DNA from: Streptomyces sp. LBL
GTDB taxonomy: Bacteria; Actinomycetota; Actinomycetes; Streptomycetales; Streptomycetaceae
Direction: 5' to 3'
DNA length: 64,000 nt
Assembly (NCBI RefSeq): GCF_029893585.1
Contig: NZ_JARXYX010000015.1
Span: forward strand, 62,001 to 126,000
The translations under genes and the position numbers were made by a program. A model generated the notes under the pieces. That model saw nothing but the letters and a program-made list of their open reading frames with translations. It was not told the DNA's origin and searched no databases. Of this stretch, positions 8,618 to 17,626 are shown piece after piece (the first letter of the stretch is position 1; each line of letters starts with the position of its first letter).

Positions 8618-9667
8618 ATGACGTCAACGGTTCGGACAGGATCCGGTGAGGCAAGGCGGCGCACCCTGGCCGAAATCGCCGATCAGGCAGGCGTATCGGT
8701 ATCCACCGTCTCCAAGGTGCTCCACAACAGGTCCGATGTATCGGCGGAGACGCGGGCCAAGGTGCAGCGGCTGCTGGAACACCACGGCTACCTGGCGAAA
8801 CACCGAGCGGCGTCCACCGCGGCCCCACCCGGCGGACTGATCGACTTCGTCATCAACGAACTGGACAGCCCCTGGGCGGTCGAGCTGATCCGGGGCGCGG
8901 AGGACGTTCTGCACGACGCGGGCATGGGGCTGGTGGTCTCCTCCACCCACGGCCGGACCAGACGTGCCCGCCAGTGGCTGGACTCGCTCGCCACCCGCTC
9001 CACGCGCGGAGCGATTCTCGTGGTGCCCGAACTGACGCCCCAGCAGCACGAGGAGCTGAGCCGGCTCGGCATTCCCTACGCGCTGGTGGCGCCGATCGAC
9101 GAGCCCGCGCCGGGCACGCCGTGGGTGGGCGCGACCAACTGGCCCGGCGGACTGGCCGCGACCCGCCACCTCATCGAGCTGGGCCATCGGCGCATCGCGA
9201 TCATCAGCGGCCCGGAACGCCGGCTCACCTCTCGGGCGCGGGTCGACGGCTACCGTTCGGCACTGGCGGAGGCCGATCTGCCCTTCGACCCCCAGCTGGT
9301 GCGCTACGGCGACTTCACCCACGGCCTCGCGCACCGACACGCCCTGGAACTCCTGGCGTTGCCGGACCGTCCGACGGCGGTGTTCGCCGGCAGCGACCAT
9401 CAGGCGCTGGGCACCTACCGGGCCGCCGCCGAACTGGGCCTGCGCATCCCGGCCGACGTCAGCGTGGTCGGCTTCGACGACCTGCCTTTCGCGGACTGGG
9501 TCACCCCACGCCTGACAACGATCCGCACCCCCCTCGCCGACATGACCGCGCTCGCGGCCCGGATGGTGCTGCGGCTGCTGTCCGGGGAACAGCCGGAGAC
9601 GACGCGGGTGGAGGTGGCGACGGAACTGGTGGTGAGGGAGAGCACCGGCCGCCGTCCCACACCGTGA
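8618..9667 (+). CDS. LacI-family transcriptional regulator
   Basis: 349 residues. The helix-turn-helix and hinge at about 15-65 (LAEIADQAGVSVSTVSKVLH, then NRSDVSAETRAKVQRLLEHH) are typical. The rest is a periplasmic-binding-protein-like sugar-sensing domain (GWVGATNWPGG region, GHRRIAIISGP, VSVVGFDDLPFA). GGAG about 10 bases before ATG. It is divergent from the truncated importer and most likely represses the lyase locus until an oligosaccharide binds. It has outlived the loss of the importer. Confidence 0.9.
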   Translation: MTSTVRTGSGEARRRTLAEIADQAGVSVSTVSKVLHNRSDVSAETRAKVQRLLEHHGYLAKHRAASTAAPPGGLIDFVINELDSPWAVELIRGAEDVLHDAGMGLVVSSTHGRTRRARQWLDSLATRSTRGAILVVPELTPQQHEELSRLGIPYALVAPIDEPAPGTPWVGATNWPGGLAATRHLIELGHRRIAIISGPERRLTSRARVDGYRSALAEADLPFDPQLVRYGDFTHGLAHRHALELLALPDRPTAVFAGSDHQALGTYRAAAELGLRIPADVSVVGFDDLPFADWVTPRLTTIRTPLADMTALAARMVLRLLSGEQPETTRVEVATELVVRESTGRRPTP

Positions 9668-9763
9668 ACCCGGGCTTCGCGGCGTGCGGACCAGATGCGG
9701 CGCTCATGGGTGAAGCCGTCGTCGGGGACCAGCAGGCGGTCAGGGGCGGTCCCGGGCCAGTGC

Positions 9764-10210
9764 CTAGGCCCCCTCCACTGCCGCCTTGATCCGCTGCCCG
9801 AACGCGGGCGCGTCCTTGCGTGCCGCACCCAGGGCGAAGCCCACCAGCAGCTTGCCGATGCCGTGGCCTTCCAGGACATTGAAGATCCTCACCCTGGTCG
9901 TGGCCGGACCGGTGGACTCCAGGTCATAGCCGCCTTCGTCCGCCGTCACGACGTTCTTCGAGATCTCTGTCCAACGGATCCGGTGGGGCGCCTCGAATGC
10001 GGTGATCCGGAACTTCCGGCCCGTCTTCATGCCGGCGTCCTTGACCGTACTCGTGAAGACCGTGCCCACTGCCGTCGGTCCCTGCGGACTCTTCGTGATT
10101 TTCTGCACCCTGGGGCTGAACTCGGGGTCGTTCGTGCCTTCGGCGAGGAAGGCGAAGACTTCCTCGACAGGACGGTTGATCTCGGTCCTCGCCTCAAACT
10201 GACCAGCCAC
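9764..10210 (-). CDS. SRPBCC (polyketide cyclase/dehydrase-like) family protein
   Basis: 148 residues. It starts FEARTEINRPVEEVFAFLAE, the standard first strand and helix of the START/SRPBCC fold, and ends with the long C-terminal helix (IGKLLVGFALGAARKDAPAF). It forms a hydrophobic-ligand cavity; no catalytic role can be given. GTG start at 10210 with AGGAGGA at the right distance. It stands alone, facing the LacI gene. Confidence 0.85.
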   Translation of the reverse strand: MAGQFEARTEINRPVEEVFAFLAEGTNDPEFSPRVQKITKSPQGPTAVGTVFTSTVKDAGMKTGRKFRITAFEAPHRIRWTEISKNVVTADEGGYDLESTGPATTRVRIFNVLEGHGIGKLLVGFALGAARKDAPAFGQRIKAAVEGA

Positions 10211-10453
10211 GGTTCCTCCTGTGCTGCGGTCGCTGGAGCTCCGGCTGAGTGCACGCTGGTCTGCCGGCCATCCTCAGCCTATCTGCCGGGCTCCCTCCGT
10301 GCTCCTCATGGGCGGCCACAGGCAGCCGCGACCTGCACGACGAGCAACAGCAGCACGCCGCGGGAGTTCCGGCGGCCGCCGCCTTGGCCAATGTTGCCGG
10401 GGCTCGGTCTCGACACCTCGGTCGAGCTGTTCACGCAGCGGGCCCGGGCCGCC

Positions 10454-10573
10454 GCCGGTCAGGGCGAAGAACACGTCGTCGAGGTCGGGGGTGTGCACGG
10501 TCGGTTCGTCCACCCCGACGCCGGCCGAGTGCAGCCAGTCGAGGATGGCGCGCAGTTCGCGCTGGCTGCCGTC
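10454..10573 (-). pseudogene. Remnant of a DrrA-type drug ABC ATPase
   Basis: About 40 codons ending GVDEPTVHTPDLDDVFFALTG. This is the characteristic tail of daunorubicin-resistance-type ATP-binding subunits (V--PTLDDVFL-LTG). No Walker A, signature or start codon is present nearby, so only the 3' end of the old gene is left. Confidence 0.6.
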
Positions 10574-10677
10574 GCTTGCGATCTGCGGCGACAGCGGGGA
10601 GGACCGTCCGGATCGGGGAACTCGATCCGGAACTTCTGAGATGCACACCACTCTCGCGTCCGGCTTGCGCTCGGTGG

Positions 10678-10726
10678 ATGATCTCCCTGGGCCGGTCGCA
10701 TCAGTGACCGGGCCCAGGGAGATCAT
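10678..10726. repeat. Long near-perfect inverted repeat
   Basis: Arms 10678-10697 and 10706-10726 pair over 20 bp with one bulged G and an 8-nt loop. It sits 31 bp upstream of the aldo/keto reductase start and may be a terminator protecting that gene or a regulatory hairpin. No transposase or target duplication was seen around it. Confidence 0.7.
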
Positions 10727-10756
10727 GAGCACACCTACGCAATGAGGGGTTCAACG

Positions 10757-11758
10757 ATGGAATACCGGCATCTCGGCAACAGCGGCATGATCATCAGTGA
10801 GATCGCCTACGGCAACTGGCTGACCCACGGCTCGCAGGTCGAGGAGGAGGCCGCCGTCGCCTGTGTACGAGCCGCTCTCGACGCAGGCATCACCACGTTC
10901 GACACCGCTGACGTCTACGCCGAGACACGCGCCGAGTCGGTGCTCGGGCGGGCGCTGAAGGGCGAGCGGCGTGAGGGGCTGGAGCTCTTCACCAAGGTGT
11001 ACTGGCCCACCGGCCCCGGGAAGAACGACCGCGGGCTGTCACGCAAGCACATCATGGAGTCGATCGACAACTCCCTGCGCAGGCTTGAGACTTCCTACGT
11101 GGACCTCTACCAGGCGCACCGGTTCGACCGGTTCACGCCGCTGGAGGAGACCATGGAGGCGTTCGCCGACGTGGTCCACTCCGGCAAGGCTCTGTACATC
11201 GGTGTCTCCGAGTGGACGGCCGATCAGATACGGCGGGCGCACACGCTGGCGCGGGAGCTGCGGATCCCGCTGGTGTCGAGTCAGCCCCAGTACTCGATGC
11301 TGTGGCGGGTGATCGAGGGCGAGGTCGTGCCGGCCAGCGAGGAGTTGGGCATCGGGCAGATCGTGTGGTCGCCGATCGCCCAGGGTGTGCTGACCGGCAA
11401 GTACCTTCCCGGCCAGCAGCCGCCGGACGGGTCGCGGGCGACGGACGACAAGGGTTCGGCGATGATCAGCCGCTTCCTGCGCGACGAGGTGCTCGAAGCG
11501 GTGCAGCGGCTGAAGCCGCTGGCCGACGAGGCCGGCCTGACCCTGGCTCAGCTCGCGGTCGCCTGGGTACTGCAGAACAGCAACGTGTCCGCCGCGATCG
11601 TCGGCGCCTCCCGGCCGGAGCAGGTGGCGGAGAACGCGAAGGCCGCCGGTGTGACGCTGGAGGCGGATCTGCTGGCCCGCATCGATGAGATCGTGCTGCC
11701 GGTGGCGGTCACGGATCCGCACCTCGTGCATCAGAGCGTACCGGCTCAGCGTCCCTGA
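10757..11758 (+). CDS. Aldo/keto reductase, Kv-beta-subunit-like group
   Basis: 333 residues with a complete TIM-barrel. The catalytic tetrad is in place: Asp in TFDTADVYAE, Tyr in the same segment, Lys in FTKVYWP and His in LYQAHRFDRF. The NADPH pocket is near the end (SAAIVGASRPEQVAENAKA). It would reduce aldehydes or ketones with NADPH; substrate unknown. The ATG at 10757 (MEYRHLGNSG) fits both the family start and AGGGG at 10744-10748. A nearer-upstream ATG at 10742 would add five residues. Confidence 0.9.
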   Translation: MEYRHLGNSGMIISEIAYGNWLTHGSQVEEEAAVACVRAALDAGITTFDTADVYAETRAESVLGRALKGERREGLELFTKVYWPTGPGKNDRGLSRKHIMESIDNSLRRLETSYVDLYQAHRFDRFTPLEETMEAFADVVHSGKALYIGVSEWTADQIRRAHTLARELRIPLVSSQPQYSMLWRVIEGEVVPASEELGIGQIVWSPIAQGVLTGKYLPGQQPPDGSRATDDKGSAMISRFLRDEVLEAVQRLKPLADEAGLTLAQLAVAWVLQNSNVSAAIVGASRPEQVAENAKAAGVTLEADLLARIDEIVLPVAVTDPHLVHQSVPAQRP

Positions 11759-12220
11759 ACCGGCTTTCGCACAGCGGGCTTCGGAAGCGCGGAATGCTGT
11801 GCTGAGTGCTGTGCGGATTGCTGTGCTGATTGCTGTGCAGCCCCGGTTCGCGGTTCTGGTCACGGGGCCGGTCGGAGGCTTCTGAGGCCCGTAAGGAGTA
11901 TCAGCGCGCCCAGTGGGCGGGCCGCCCGTGGCTCGGCGCGGGTCTTGTCGAAGACTCGGCCCGCACCAGGCCTGGATCACGCCGAGGTCGCCCCGGCCGA
12001 CGCCACGGATCCGTCGTACGGCGGCGGCCCGGGCTGGGGCGGCCGCAGCGCCGTCCGCCCCAGCCACAACCACAACCACAACCAGCGCCATCGCCGTCGC
12101 CGTCGCCGTCGCCGTCGGCAGCCGGACGCAGGTCCGCCGGGTGTACGGCCGTCGGGCGGCGTCCGCTGTCGCCGCGCCCCTGCACGTACAGTGGGCTCGA
12201 CGCCGAGGAGGAATTCAGAC
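11759..12220. other. Intergenic region with simple repeats
   Basis: About 460 bp with no convincing gene. It starts with repeated TGCTGTGC words (about 11793-11840) and contains the hexamer runs listed at 12064-12117. The promoter of the DUF2630 gene should lie near its end. Confidence 0.5.
12064..12117. repeat. Two adjacent hexamer microsatellites
   Basis: About three copies of CACAAC at 12064-12083, then about four copies of CGTCGC at 12089-12117. Both lie in non-coding sequence upstream of the DUF2630 gene. Confidence 0.75.
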
Positions 12221-12466
12221 ATGGACCAAGAGCACATTCTGGCCAGGATCACGGCGATGGTCGACGACGAACGCAGGCTTCGCGACGCCGTCGCCTCCGG
12301 GCAGATCGACAGCACGACCGAACACGCACGGCTCGGGCAACTGGAACGCGACCTCGACCAGTGCTGGGACCTGCTGCGTCAGCGGCGCGCGAAGACGGAG
12401 TTCGGCGAGAACCCGGACGAGGCACGCGTCCGCCCGTCGTCACAGGTCGAGGACTACCAGAACTGA
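12221..12466 (+). CDS. DUF2630 family protein
   Basis: 81 residues. MDQEHILARITAMVDDERRL followed by DQCWDLLRQRRAKTEFGENP matches the small actinobacterial DUF2630 family almost end to end. It is predicted to be a two-helix cytoplasmic protein of unknown role. GAGGAGGAA at 12205-12213 fixes the start. It appears to be a single-gene unit. Confidence 0.88.
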   Translation: MDQEHILARITAMVDDERRLRDAVASGQIDSTTEHARLGQLERDLDQCWDLLRQRRAKTEFGENPDEARVRPSSQVEDYQN

Positions 12467-12631
12467 CTGCGGTCCACGGCGACCGTAGGCCGTCCGCAAC
12501 CCGCCACGCAGGCCGTCCACAGGTCAGCCTCGCAGCGCACCCGCTGATTCCTCCTCCTCCGGCGAAGCGGTGACCGTCGACCGCTCCGCCGAGTACCGGA
12601 TCACGCGCGGGGCCAGAACCAGGGAGTGACC

Positions 12632-14521
12632 GTGCCACCCGAGACCTCACCCCTGTCGGGACAGACCCTGTGCGGCATGGAGACTCGTAGCCCCCTGCGT
12701 TCCTTCCTGCAGACCGAGACCGGCAGTGCCGCGGTACTGCTCGCCGCCGCGCTGGTGGCCCTCGCCTGGGCCAACATCGCCCCTGGCGCCTACGAGACGG
12801 TGTGGAAAACCGAGCTGTCGGTCCGCATCGGATCGGGCGAGGTGTCGCTGGACCTGCGCGAGTGGCTGAACAGCGGGCTGATGACGCTGTTCTTCTTCGT
12901 CGTCGGCCTGGAGGCGCGCCGCGAATTCGACATGGGCGAGCTGCGAGAACGCCGACGGGTCACCCTGCCGCTGCTCGCCGGGCTCAGCGGCATGCTCGTC
13001 CCTGTCGCGATCTACCTGGCCGTCAACGCGGGCGGGGACTCCGTCCACGGCTGGGGTGCCGCCATGTCGACGGACACGGCCTTCGCGCTGGGCATGCTCG
13101 CCGTCTTCGGAGGGCGGCTGCCGAGCAGCCTCCGGGTCTTCATCCTCACCGTCGCCGTCGTCGACGATTTCCTGGCCCTGGCCGTCATCGCCCTCGCCTA
13201 CAGCGGAGCCATCACCCTGCCCGCCCTGCTGACAGCGCTCGGCCTCTTCGCGCTCGTGCTGCTGCTGCGGCGCATCATCGGAGCGCGGATCCCCTCCGTG
13301 TACGGGCTGCTGGGTGTGGCGATCTGGGTGGCGCTCCTGAAGTCGGGGGTGGATCCGGTGGTGACGGGCCTGGCGATGGGGCTGCTGACGTATGCCCGCC
13401 CGGCGGAGCGCCGCGACCTGGAACACGCCAGCAGGCTGTTCAGGAGCTTCCGCGAGCAGCCGACGCCGGAACTCGAACGCACCGTACGACGCGGGATCGC
13501 CTCGACGCTCTCGCTCAACGACCGGCTCCAGCGGATGCTCCATCCCTGGACGAGCTATGTGATCGTGCCGCTGTTCGCCCTCGCCAACGCCGGCATCACT
13601 CTCAGCGCCGACCCGTTGGCCCACGCCTTCGCCTCACCGGTCACCCTCGGCATTCTGTTGGGTTACGTGCTCGGCAAGCCTCTCGGCATCATCGGCGCGA
13701 CCTGGCTCACGACGCGCGTCAGCGGAGGACGTCTGCGCCCGCCGGTCGGCTGGGGTGCCATCACCGCGGGCGGCACCCTGGCCGGAGTGGGCTTCACCGT
13801 GTCCCTGCTGATCGCCACCCTCGCTTTCGCCGGGGACCGGCTGGAGCAGGCGAAGATCGGTATTCTCGCCGCCGTCGTCTGCTCGTTCCTCCTCACCTGG
13901 CTGGTCACCTGGGTGATCGGCGTCCTCCCCCGGCTGTCCCGTGCCCGTGCCCTCCTCGGCACCGGCCAGTCCATCGTCGACCTCAGCGACCCCGTCGACA
14001 TCGACCGCGACCATGTACGCGGCCCGCTCGACGCGCCGGTGACACTCCTGGAGTACGGGGACTTCGAGTGCCGCTACTGCGGGCTCGCCGAGCCCGTGGT
14101 GCGCGAGCTGCTCGCCGACTTCGGCGACGTGCGCTACGTATGGCGGCATCTGCCGCTCACCGACGTGCACCCGGGTGCCCAGCTCGCCGCCGAGGCCGCC
14201 GAGGCCGCCGCCCGCCAGAAGAACTACTGGGCCATGCATGAGCAGTTGCTGCAGCATCAAGGGGATCTGCGGCCGAAGGATCTGCTCCGTTACGCCGCGG
14301 AGATCGGTCTCGACACCGACCGCTTCCGCGCCGACCTCCGAGCCGGCGCCGGGGTCGCCAGGATCGCCGCGGACGTGGAGTCCGCCGACCTCAGCGGTGT
14401 GTCCGGCACGCCCACGTTCTTCGTCAACGGCCGCCGCCACCACGGCGCCTATGACATCGCCACCCTGTCCGCGGCCGTACGCGCCGCGCGGGAACGGGCA
14501 GCACTCACCGGGGCAGGTTGA
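12632..14521 (+). CDS. nhaA: NhaA Na+/H+ antiporter fused to a DsbA-like thioredoxin domain
   Basis: 629 residues. Residues about 15-425 are a complete NhaA antiporter of about 11-12 membrane helices. It carries the STDTAFALG segment (Asp133 site of E. coli NhaA) and AVVDDFLALAVIA with the paired Asp of the ion site. After a short linker, residues about 445-625 form a DsbA/thioredoxin_4 domain with a redox motif CRYC (C480, C483) and the cis-Pro loop SGTPTFFVNG. It would exchange Na+ for H+ across the membrane; the thioredoxin part could work on disulfides at the membrane face. Such fusions are known in actinobacteria. GTG at 12632 with AGGGAG upstream; GTG 12626 and ATG 12677 are alternatives. 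Confidence 0.9.
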   Translation: MPPETSPLSGQTLCGMETRSPLRSFLQTETGSAAVLLAAALVALAWANIAPGAYETVWKTELSVRIGSGEVSLDLREWLNSGLMTLFFFVVGLEARREFDMGELRERRRVTLPLLAGLSGMLVPVAIYLAVNAGGDSVHGWGAAMSTDTAFALGMLAVFGGRLPSSLRVFILTVAVVDDFLALAVIALAYSGAITLPALLTALGLFALVLLLRRIIGARIPSVYGLLGVAIWVALLKSGVDPVVTGLAMGLLTYARPAERRDLEHASRLFRSFREQPTPELERTVRRGIASTLSLNDRLQRMLHPWTSYVIVPLFALANAGITLSADPLAHAFASPVTLGILLGYVLGKPLGIIGATWLTTRVSGGRLRPPVGWGAITAGGTLAGVGFTVSLLIATLAFAGDRLEQAKIGILAAVVCSFLLTWLVTWVIGVLPRLSRARALLGTGQSIVDLSDPVDIDRDHVRGPLDAPVTLLEYGDFECRYCGLAEPVVRELLADFGDVRYVWRHLPLTDVHPGAQLAAEAAEAAARQKNYWAMHEQLLQHQGDLRPKDLLRYAAEIGLDTDRFRADLRAGAGVARIAADVESADLSGVSGTPTFFVNGRRHHGAYDIATLSAAVRAARERAALTGAG

Positions 14522-14576
14522 AAGACCTGACGTCCGTCCAGAGGGACCGGCCGTCCGCACCAGGTGGTCCCGGGGG

Positions 14577-15950
14577 CTAACGCGTTCTGTGCACCGGCGG
14601 GCCGGTCTCCTGTCCCGTCTTCGCTCCCGTCTTCGCTCCCGTCTTCGCTCCCGTCGTCCGGCCGAGTGCGCCCTGGGTCGGGAGGCTGGTGGGCCGGGTA
14701 CGGAGTATTTCCTCGACGGAGGAGAGCGCGAAGCGGACCGCGCCGGTGATCACGGCCTCGTCGCCGAGGGCGGACAACCGCCACTGCGGCAGGTCGACGA
14801 GGAGGCTGGCGGCCTCCTCCTCGGCTGCGCTCAGGAGGAGTTCCGCCGCCGGTGTCAGGCCGGGGACAGGGAAGAGGCTGGTGCCGAGCACGACCAGCGC
14901 CGGGTCGAGTGCGAGCAGCACGGGGGCGATCCCGGCGGCCAGCCGCCGCCCGTACGACGTGATGGCGGCGACTGCGTGCGCGTCTCCCGCGGCGGCGCAA
15001 CGGATGATGTCGGCACCGGTGCGACGTGCCCCGTCCGAGGCGACAGCGTCCGGGACCAGGGGTTCGAGGCCGGGCTGCGACGAGGTGCTGCCGGGGAAGC
15101 GGATGAAGCCGATCTCACCGGCCGCACCACGGTGTCCGCGCAGCAGGCGCCCTCCGGTGATGACACCGGCACCGAGACGGTCACCGAGCAGGACGAAGAC
15201 CATTTCGTCGGCCGCTCCGGTGACTCCGCGCCACTGCTCGCCGAGCGCTGCGAGGTTCGCGTCGTTCTCCACGGCGACGGGGCAGCCGAGGGTGTCGCGG
15301 AGGGTGGTGACGATGTCTGCCTCGGCCCAGCCCTTGAGGTTGTCGGCCTGCCGGATGCGGGTGTTGCTCCGGTCCACCAGTCCGGGGGTACCCAGGGTCG
15401 CGGCCCACACCCGCCGGGCGTCGGCTCCGGAGCGGTCGATCGCACGCCGCACCACGGCGGTCACGGCACGGACGCGGGCGGGGCCGCCCAGGTCGGCTCG
15501 CACCGTCCTGCGTTCGACGGCCACCGTCCGGCCGTCGAGGTCGGCCAGGCAGGCGCTCACCGAGCGGGCCCGTACATCCACACCGATGACGAAGCCCGCG
15601 TGCGGGCAGAAGCGGAACCGGCGGGCCGGGCGGCCGGGCGAGCGCTGGCCACGAGCGGAGACGGCCGGAGCGACCTCGATGAGGCCGCAGTCGGTGAGTT
15701 CCTCGATGATGGCCTCGACCGTGGGGCGGGAGAGTTTGGCCGCCTCGGCGAGGGTGGAGAGCCGGGGGTGCGGGTCGGCCGAGCGGACCGCGGCCAGGAT
15801 GGCCGCGGCGTTCGTGGCGCGCAGGTCCGCGATGCCCACCACCGCGGGCAGTTCGCGGCCGGGAGGGTTCGGCTCCCGAAGACCACCGAGTGGCCACAGC
15901 ACCGGCGCGGCCGGGGCAGTGGACGGGGAGCCGCCCCTGGACGTGGCCAA
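14577..15950 (-). CDS. ROK-family transcriptional regulator
   Basis: 457 residues. An N-terminal winged helix (about 40-100: RLSTLAEAAKLSRPTVEAII) is followed by a ROK/hexokinase-like domain with VIGVDVRARSVSACLADLDG, GTPGLVDRSN, VENDANLAALGEQW and GHRGAAGEIGF. The usual Cys-rich zinc motif of ROK kinases is not evident, which suits a regulator that binds sugar without phosphorylating it. TTG at 15950 is preceded by AGGAGG at seven bases, so I prefer it. It is divergent from the sugar importer at 16286 and most likely controls it. The C-terminus carries TGAKTGAKTGAKTG, made by a 12-bp DNA repeat. Confidence 0.88.
   Translation of the reverse strand: MATSRGGSPSTAPAAPVLWPLGGLREPNPPGRELPAVVGIADLRATNAAAILAAVRSADPHPRLSTLAEAAKLSRPTVEAIIEELTDCGLIEVAPAVSARGQRSPGRPARRFRFCPHAGFVIGVDVRARSVSACLADLDGRTVAVERRTVRADLGGPARVRAVTAVVRRAIDRSGADARRVWAATLGTPGLVDRSNTRIRQADNLKGWAEADIVTTLRDTLGCPVAVENDANLAALGEQWRGVTGAADEMVFVLLGDRLGAGVITGGRLLRGHRGAAGEIGFIRFPGSTSSQPGLEPLVPDAVASDGARRTGADIIRCAAAGDAHAVAAITSYGRRLAAGIAPVLLALDPALVVLGTSLFPVPGLTPAAELLLSAAEEEAASLLVDLPQWRLSALGDEAVITGAVRFALSSVEEILRTRPTSLPTQGALGRTTGAKTGAKTGAKTGQETGPPVHRTR
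14614..14649. repeat. 12-bp tandem repeat in the ROK gene 3' end
   Basis: Three exact copies of CCCGTCTTCGCT plus a partial fourth. They encode the GAKT repeats at the C-terminus of the ROK protein, so changes in copy number stay in frame. Confidence 0.9.
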
Positions 15951-16285
15951 TGATCAACCTCCTGAGGAGCGGCACAACAGCGGCACGGCAACGGCAACGG
16001 CACTACGGGGATCGGCGCAAGCCGCCCCGACGACAAACAATCAAGCCGTGGGTCCTTGACGCGCCCCGGGCTCCCTCTGATTATAAAACGCAACTGCTTT
16101 ATCGAACCACCCCTCGACAGCGCCGTCCGCGGAACACACCGCGCTCTCGGTCCGTCCACGGCGCCCCTTCACCGCCGCGCGCCCTCTGCAACCGTCGCGC
16201 CGCACACCCTTGCGGCCTCATGCATCACGTCTCCCCCGCCGGCCCCGCCGTCGGCTCCCCTGTCCCGTCACGCCCAGGAGACCCC
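15951..16285. promoter_or_regulatory. Divergent control region of the ROK gene and sugar importer
   Basis: 335 bp with no gene. At 16083-16102 an AT-rich island carries ATAAA-N10-TTTAT, a symmetric 20-bp dyad resembling the AT-rich operators of ROK regulators (NagC/Mlc/XylR type). It is the best operator candidate. Promoter elements for both directions should surround it. Confidence 0.5.
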
Positions 16286-17626
16286 ATGAGCCCCAGCCCG
16301 TCGTCCCTGTCCAGACGTACCTTCCTGGCGGCCACCGGCGCGGTCGGCGCCGCGGCACTCGCCGCGTGCAGTGATCTGACCCCGGGCGCCTCGTCGTCCG
16401 ACAAGAGCAGTACCGGTCCCCTCTCCACAGCGGTACCGGCCGGCCGGAAGAGCACGCTGCTGTTCGCCGACGCCGACGACACCACCATGACCCCCGGCCT
16501 CATCGCGGCCTTCCGCGCGAAGCACCCCGACATCACCGTCAAGCGCCAGTACACCGGCTGGGACGACTACCTGAAGAGCATCAACACCACCATGTCGGCC
16601 GACAGTGCCCCCGACATCGCCCAGTTCACCCCCGGGATGCAGAACCTCATCCCCGGACGGCTGCTGCTCAAGGTCGGCGAGTACGGCAAGGCGTACGGCT
16701 GGGCGGAGAAGTTCCCCGGTCTGGACCAGATCACCCTCACCCCGGACGGCAAGACCGTGGGCACCGGTGACCTGTACGGAGTGGGTGCCGGCCTGTCATT
16801 CGAAGGGGTCTACTACAACAAGGCCAAGGCGCAGAAGCTGGGCCTGCCCCTCCCTCCGGCCACCCTGGAGGACTTGGAGACCTTGTTCGCCAAGGCCAAG
16901 GCGGCCGGTGAGACCGCGCTCGTCGCCGGCAACCTCGACGGCGGTCTCAACCACCCCTTCAACGTGCTGCTCTCCGCCTATCTGGCACCGAAGGACCGCG
17001 AAGCGTGGGCCTTCGGCCACCAGGGCGCCACCATCGTGCTGCCGGAGGCCGAGAAAGCCGCCGAGACGCTCAAGCGGTGGGTGGACAAGGGGTATGTCAC
17101 CCCCAAGGTCAACGGTGTCAGCGACAACGACGCCACCGCCGCGTTCACCAAGGGCGAGGGGGTCTTCCGGATCAGCGGCAACTGGGCCGCCGCCGCGGTG
17201 GCCAAGGGCCTGGGCGAGGGGGCCGGCTACTTCAACATGCCGCCCGTCGCCTCGGGCGGGAAGGTCCGTACCACCGGCGCCGGCGTGTACTACTGCGTGT
17301 CCAGCAAGTCGAAGAACGCGGCCGCGGCCGCCGCGTTCCTCGACTTCGCCGCCGACGCACAGGCCGCCGCCATCACCGCCAAGGCGGGCTTCATGGCTCC
17401 CGACGCGGGCGCCATGCCGAGCCAGAACGGACTGCTGGGTGATGTCCGGACGGGCTGGCAGACGGTCGTCAAGGACGCGGGCCTGCAGCCGTTCATCCAG
17501 AACGCCTCCTCCCCCACGATGGGCGACACCCTCACCACCCAGCTGCAACTGCTCGCCGGAGGCAAGGTCACGGTCAAGAAGTTCCTGGCCGGTCTCCAGA
17601 CAGACTTCGACAACTACCACACATGA
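16286..17626 (+). CDS. Extracellular sugar-binding lipoprotein (CUT1 ABC importer)
   Basis: 446 residues. The leader has a twin-arginine motif (LSRRTFLAATG) and a lipobox (LAAC, Cys about 31). The body is a family-1 solute-binding protein: GLIAAFRAKHPDITVK, MSADSAPDIAQFTPG, FEGVYYNKAKAQKLGLPLPP and AFTKGEGVFRISGNW. It captures a sugar outside the cell and hands it to the two downstream permeases. CAGGAG at 16275-16280 sets the start. Its stop overlaps the next ATG (ATGA). No ATPase is encoded here; a shared MsiK-type ATPase elsewhere is the usual arrangement. Confidence 0.92.
   Translation: MSPSPSSLSRRTFLAATGAVGAAALAACSDLTPGASSSDKSSTGPLSTAVPAGRKSTLLFADADDTTMTPGLIAAFRAKHPDITVKRQYTGWDDYLKSINTTMSADSAPDIAQFTPGMQNLIPGRLLLKVGEYGKAYGWAEKFPGLDQITLTPDGKTVGTGDLYGVGAGLSFEGVYYNKAKAQKLGLPLPPATLEDLETLFAKAKAAGETALVAGNLDGGLNHPFNVLLSAYLAPKDREAWAFGHQGATIVLPEAEKAAETLKRWVDKGYVTPKVNGVSDNDATAAFTKGEGVFRISGNWAAAAVAKGLGEGAGYFNMPPVASGGKVRTTGAGVYYCVSSKSKNAAAAAAFLDFAADAQAAAITAKAGFMAPDAGAMPSQNGLLGDVRTGWQTVVKDAGLQPFIQNASSPTMGDTLTTQLQLLAGGKVTVKKFLAGLQTDFDNYHT

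Noticed and set aside
10678..10726. Insertion-sequence terminal repeat
   Set aside because: The two arms are adjacent with an 8-nt loop, with no transposase and no target duplication; a hairpin is the better reading.
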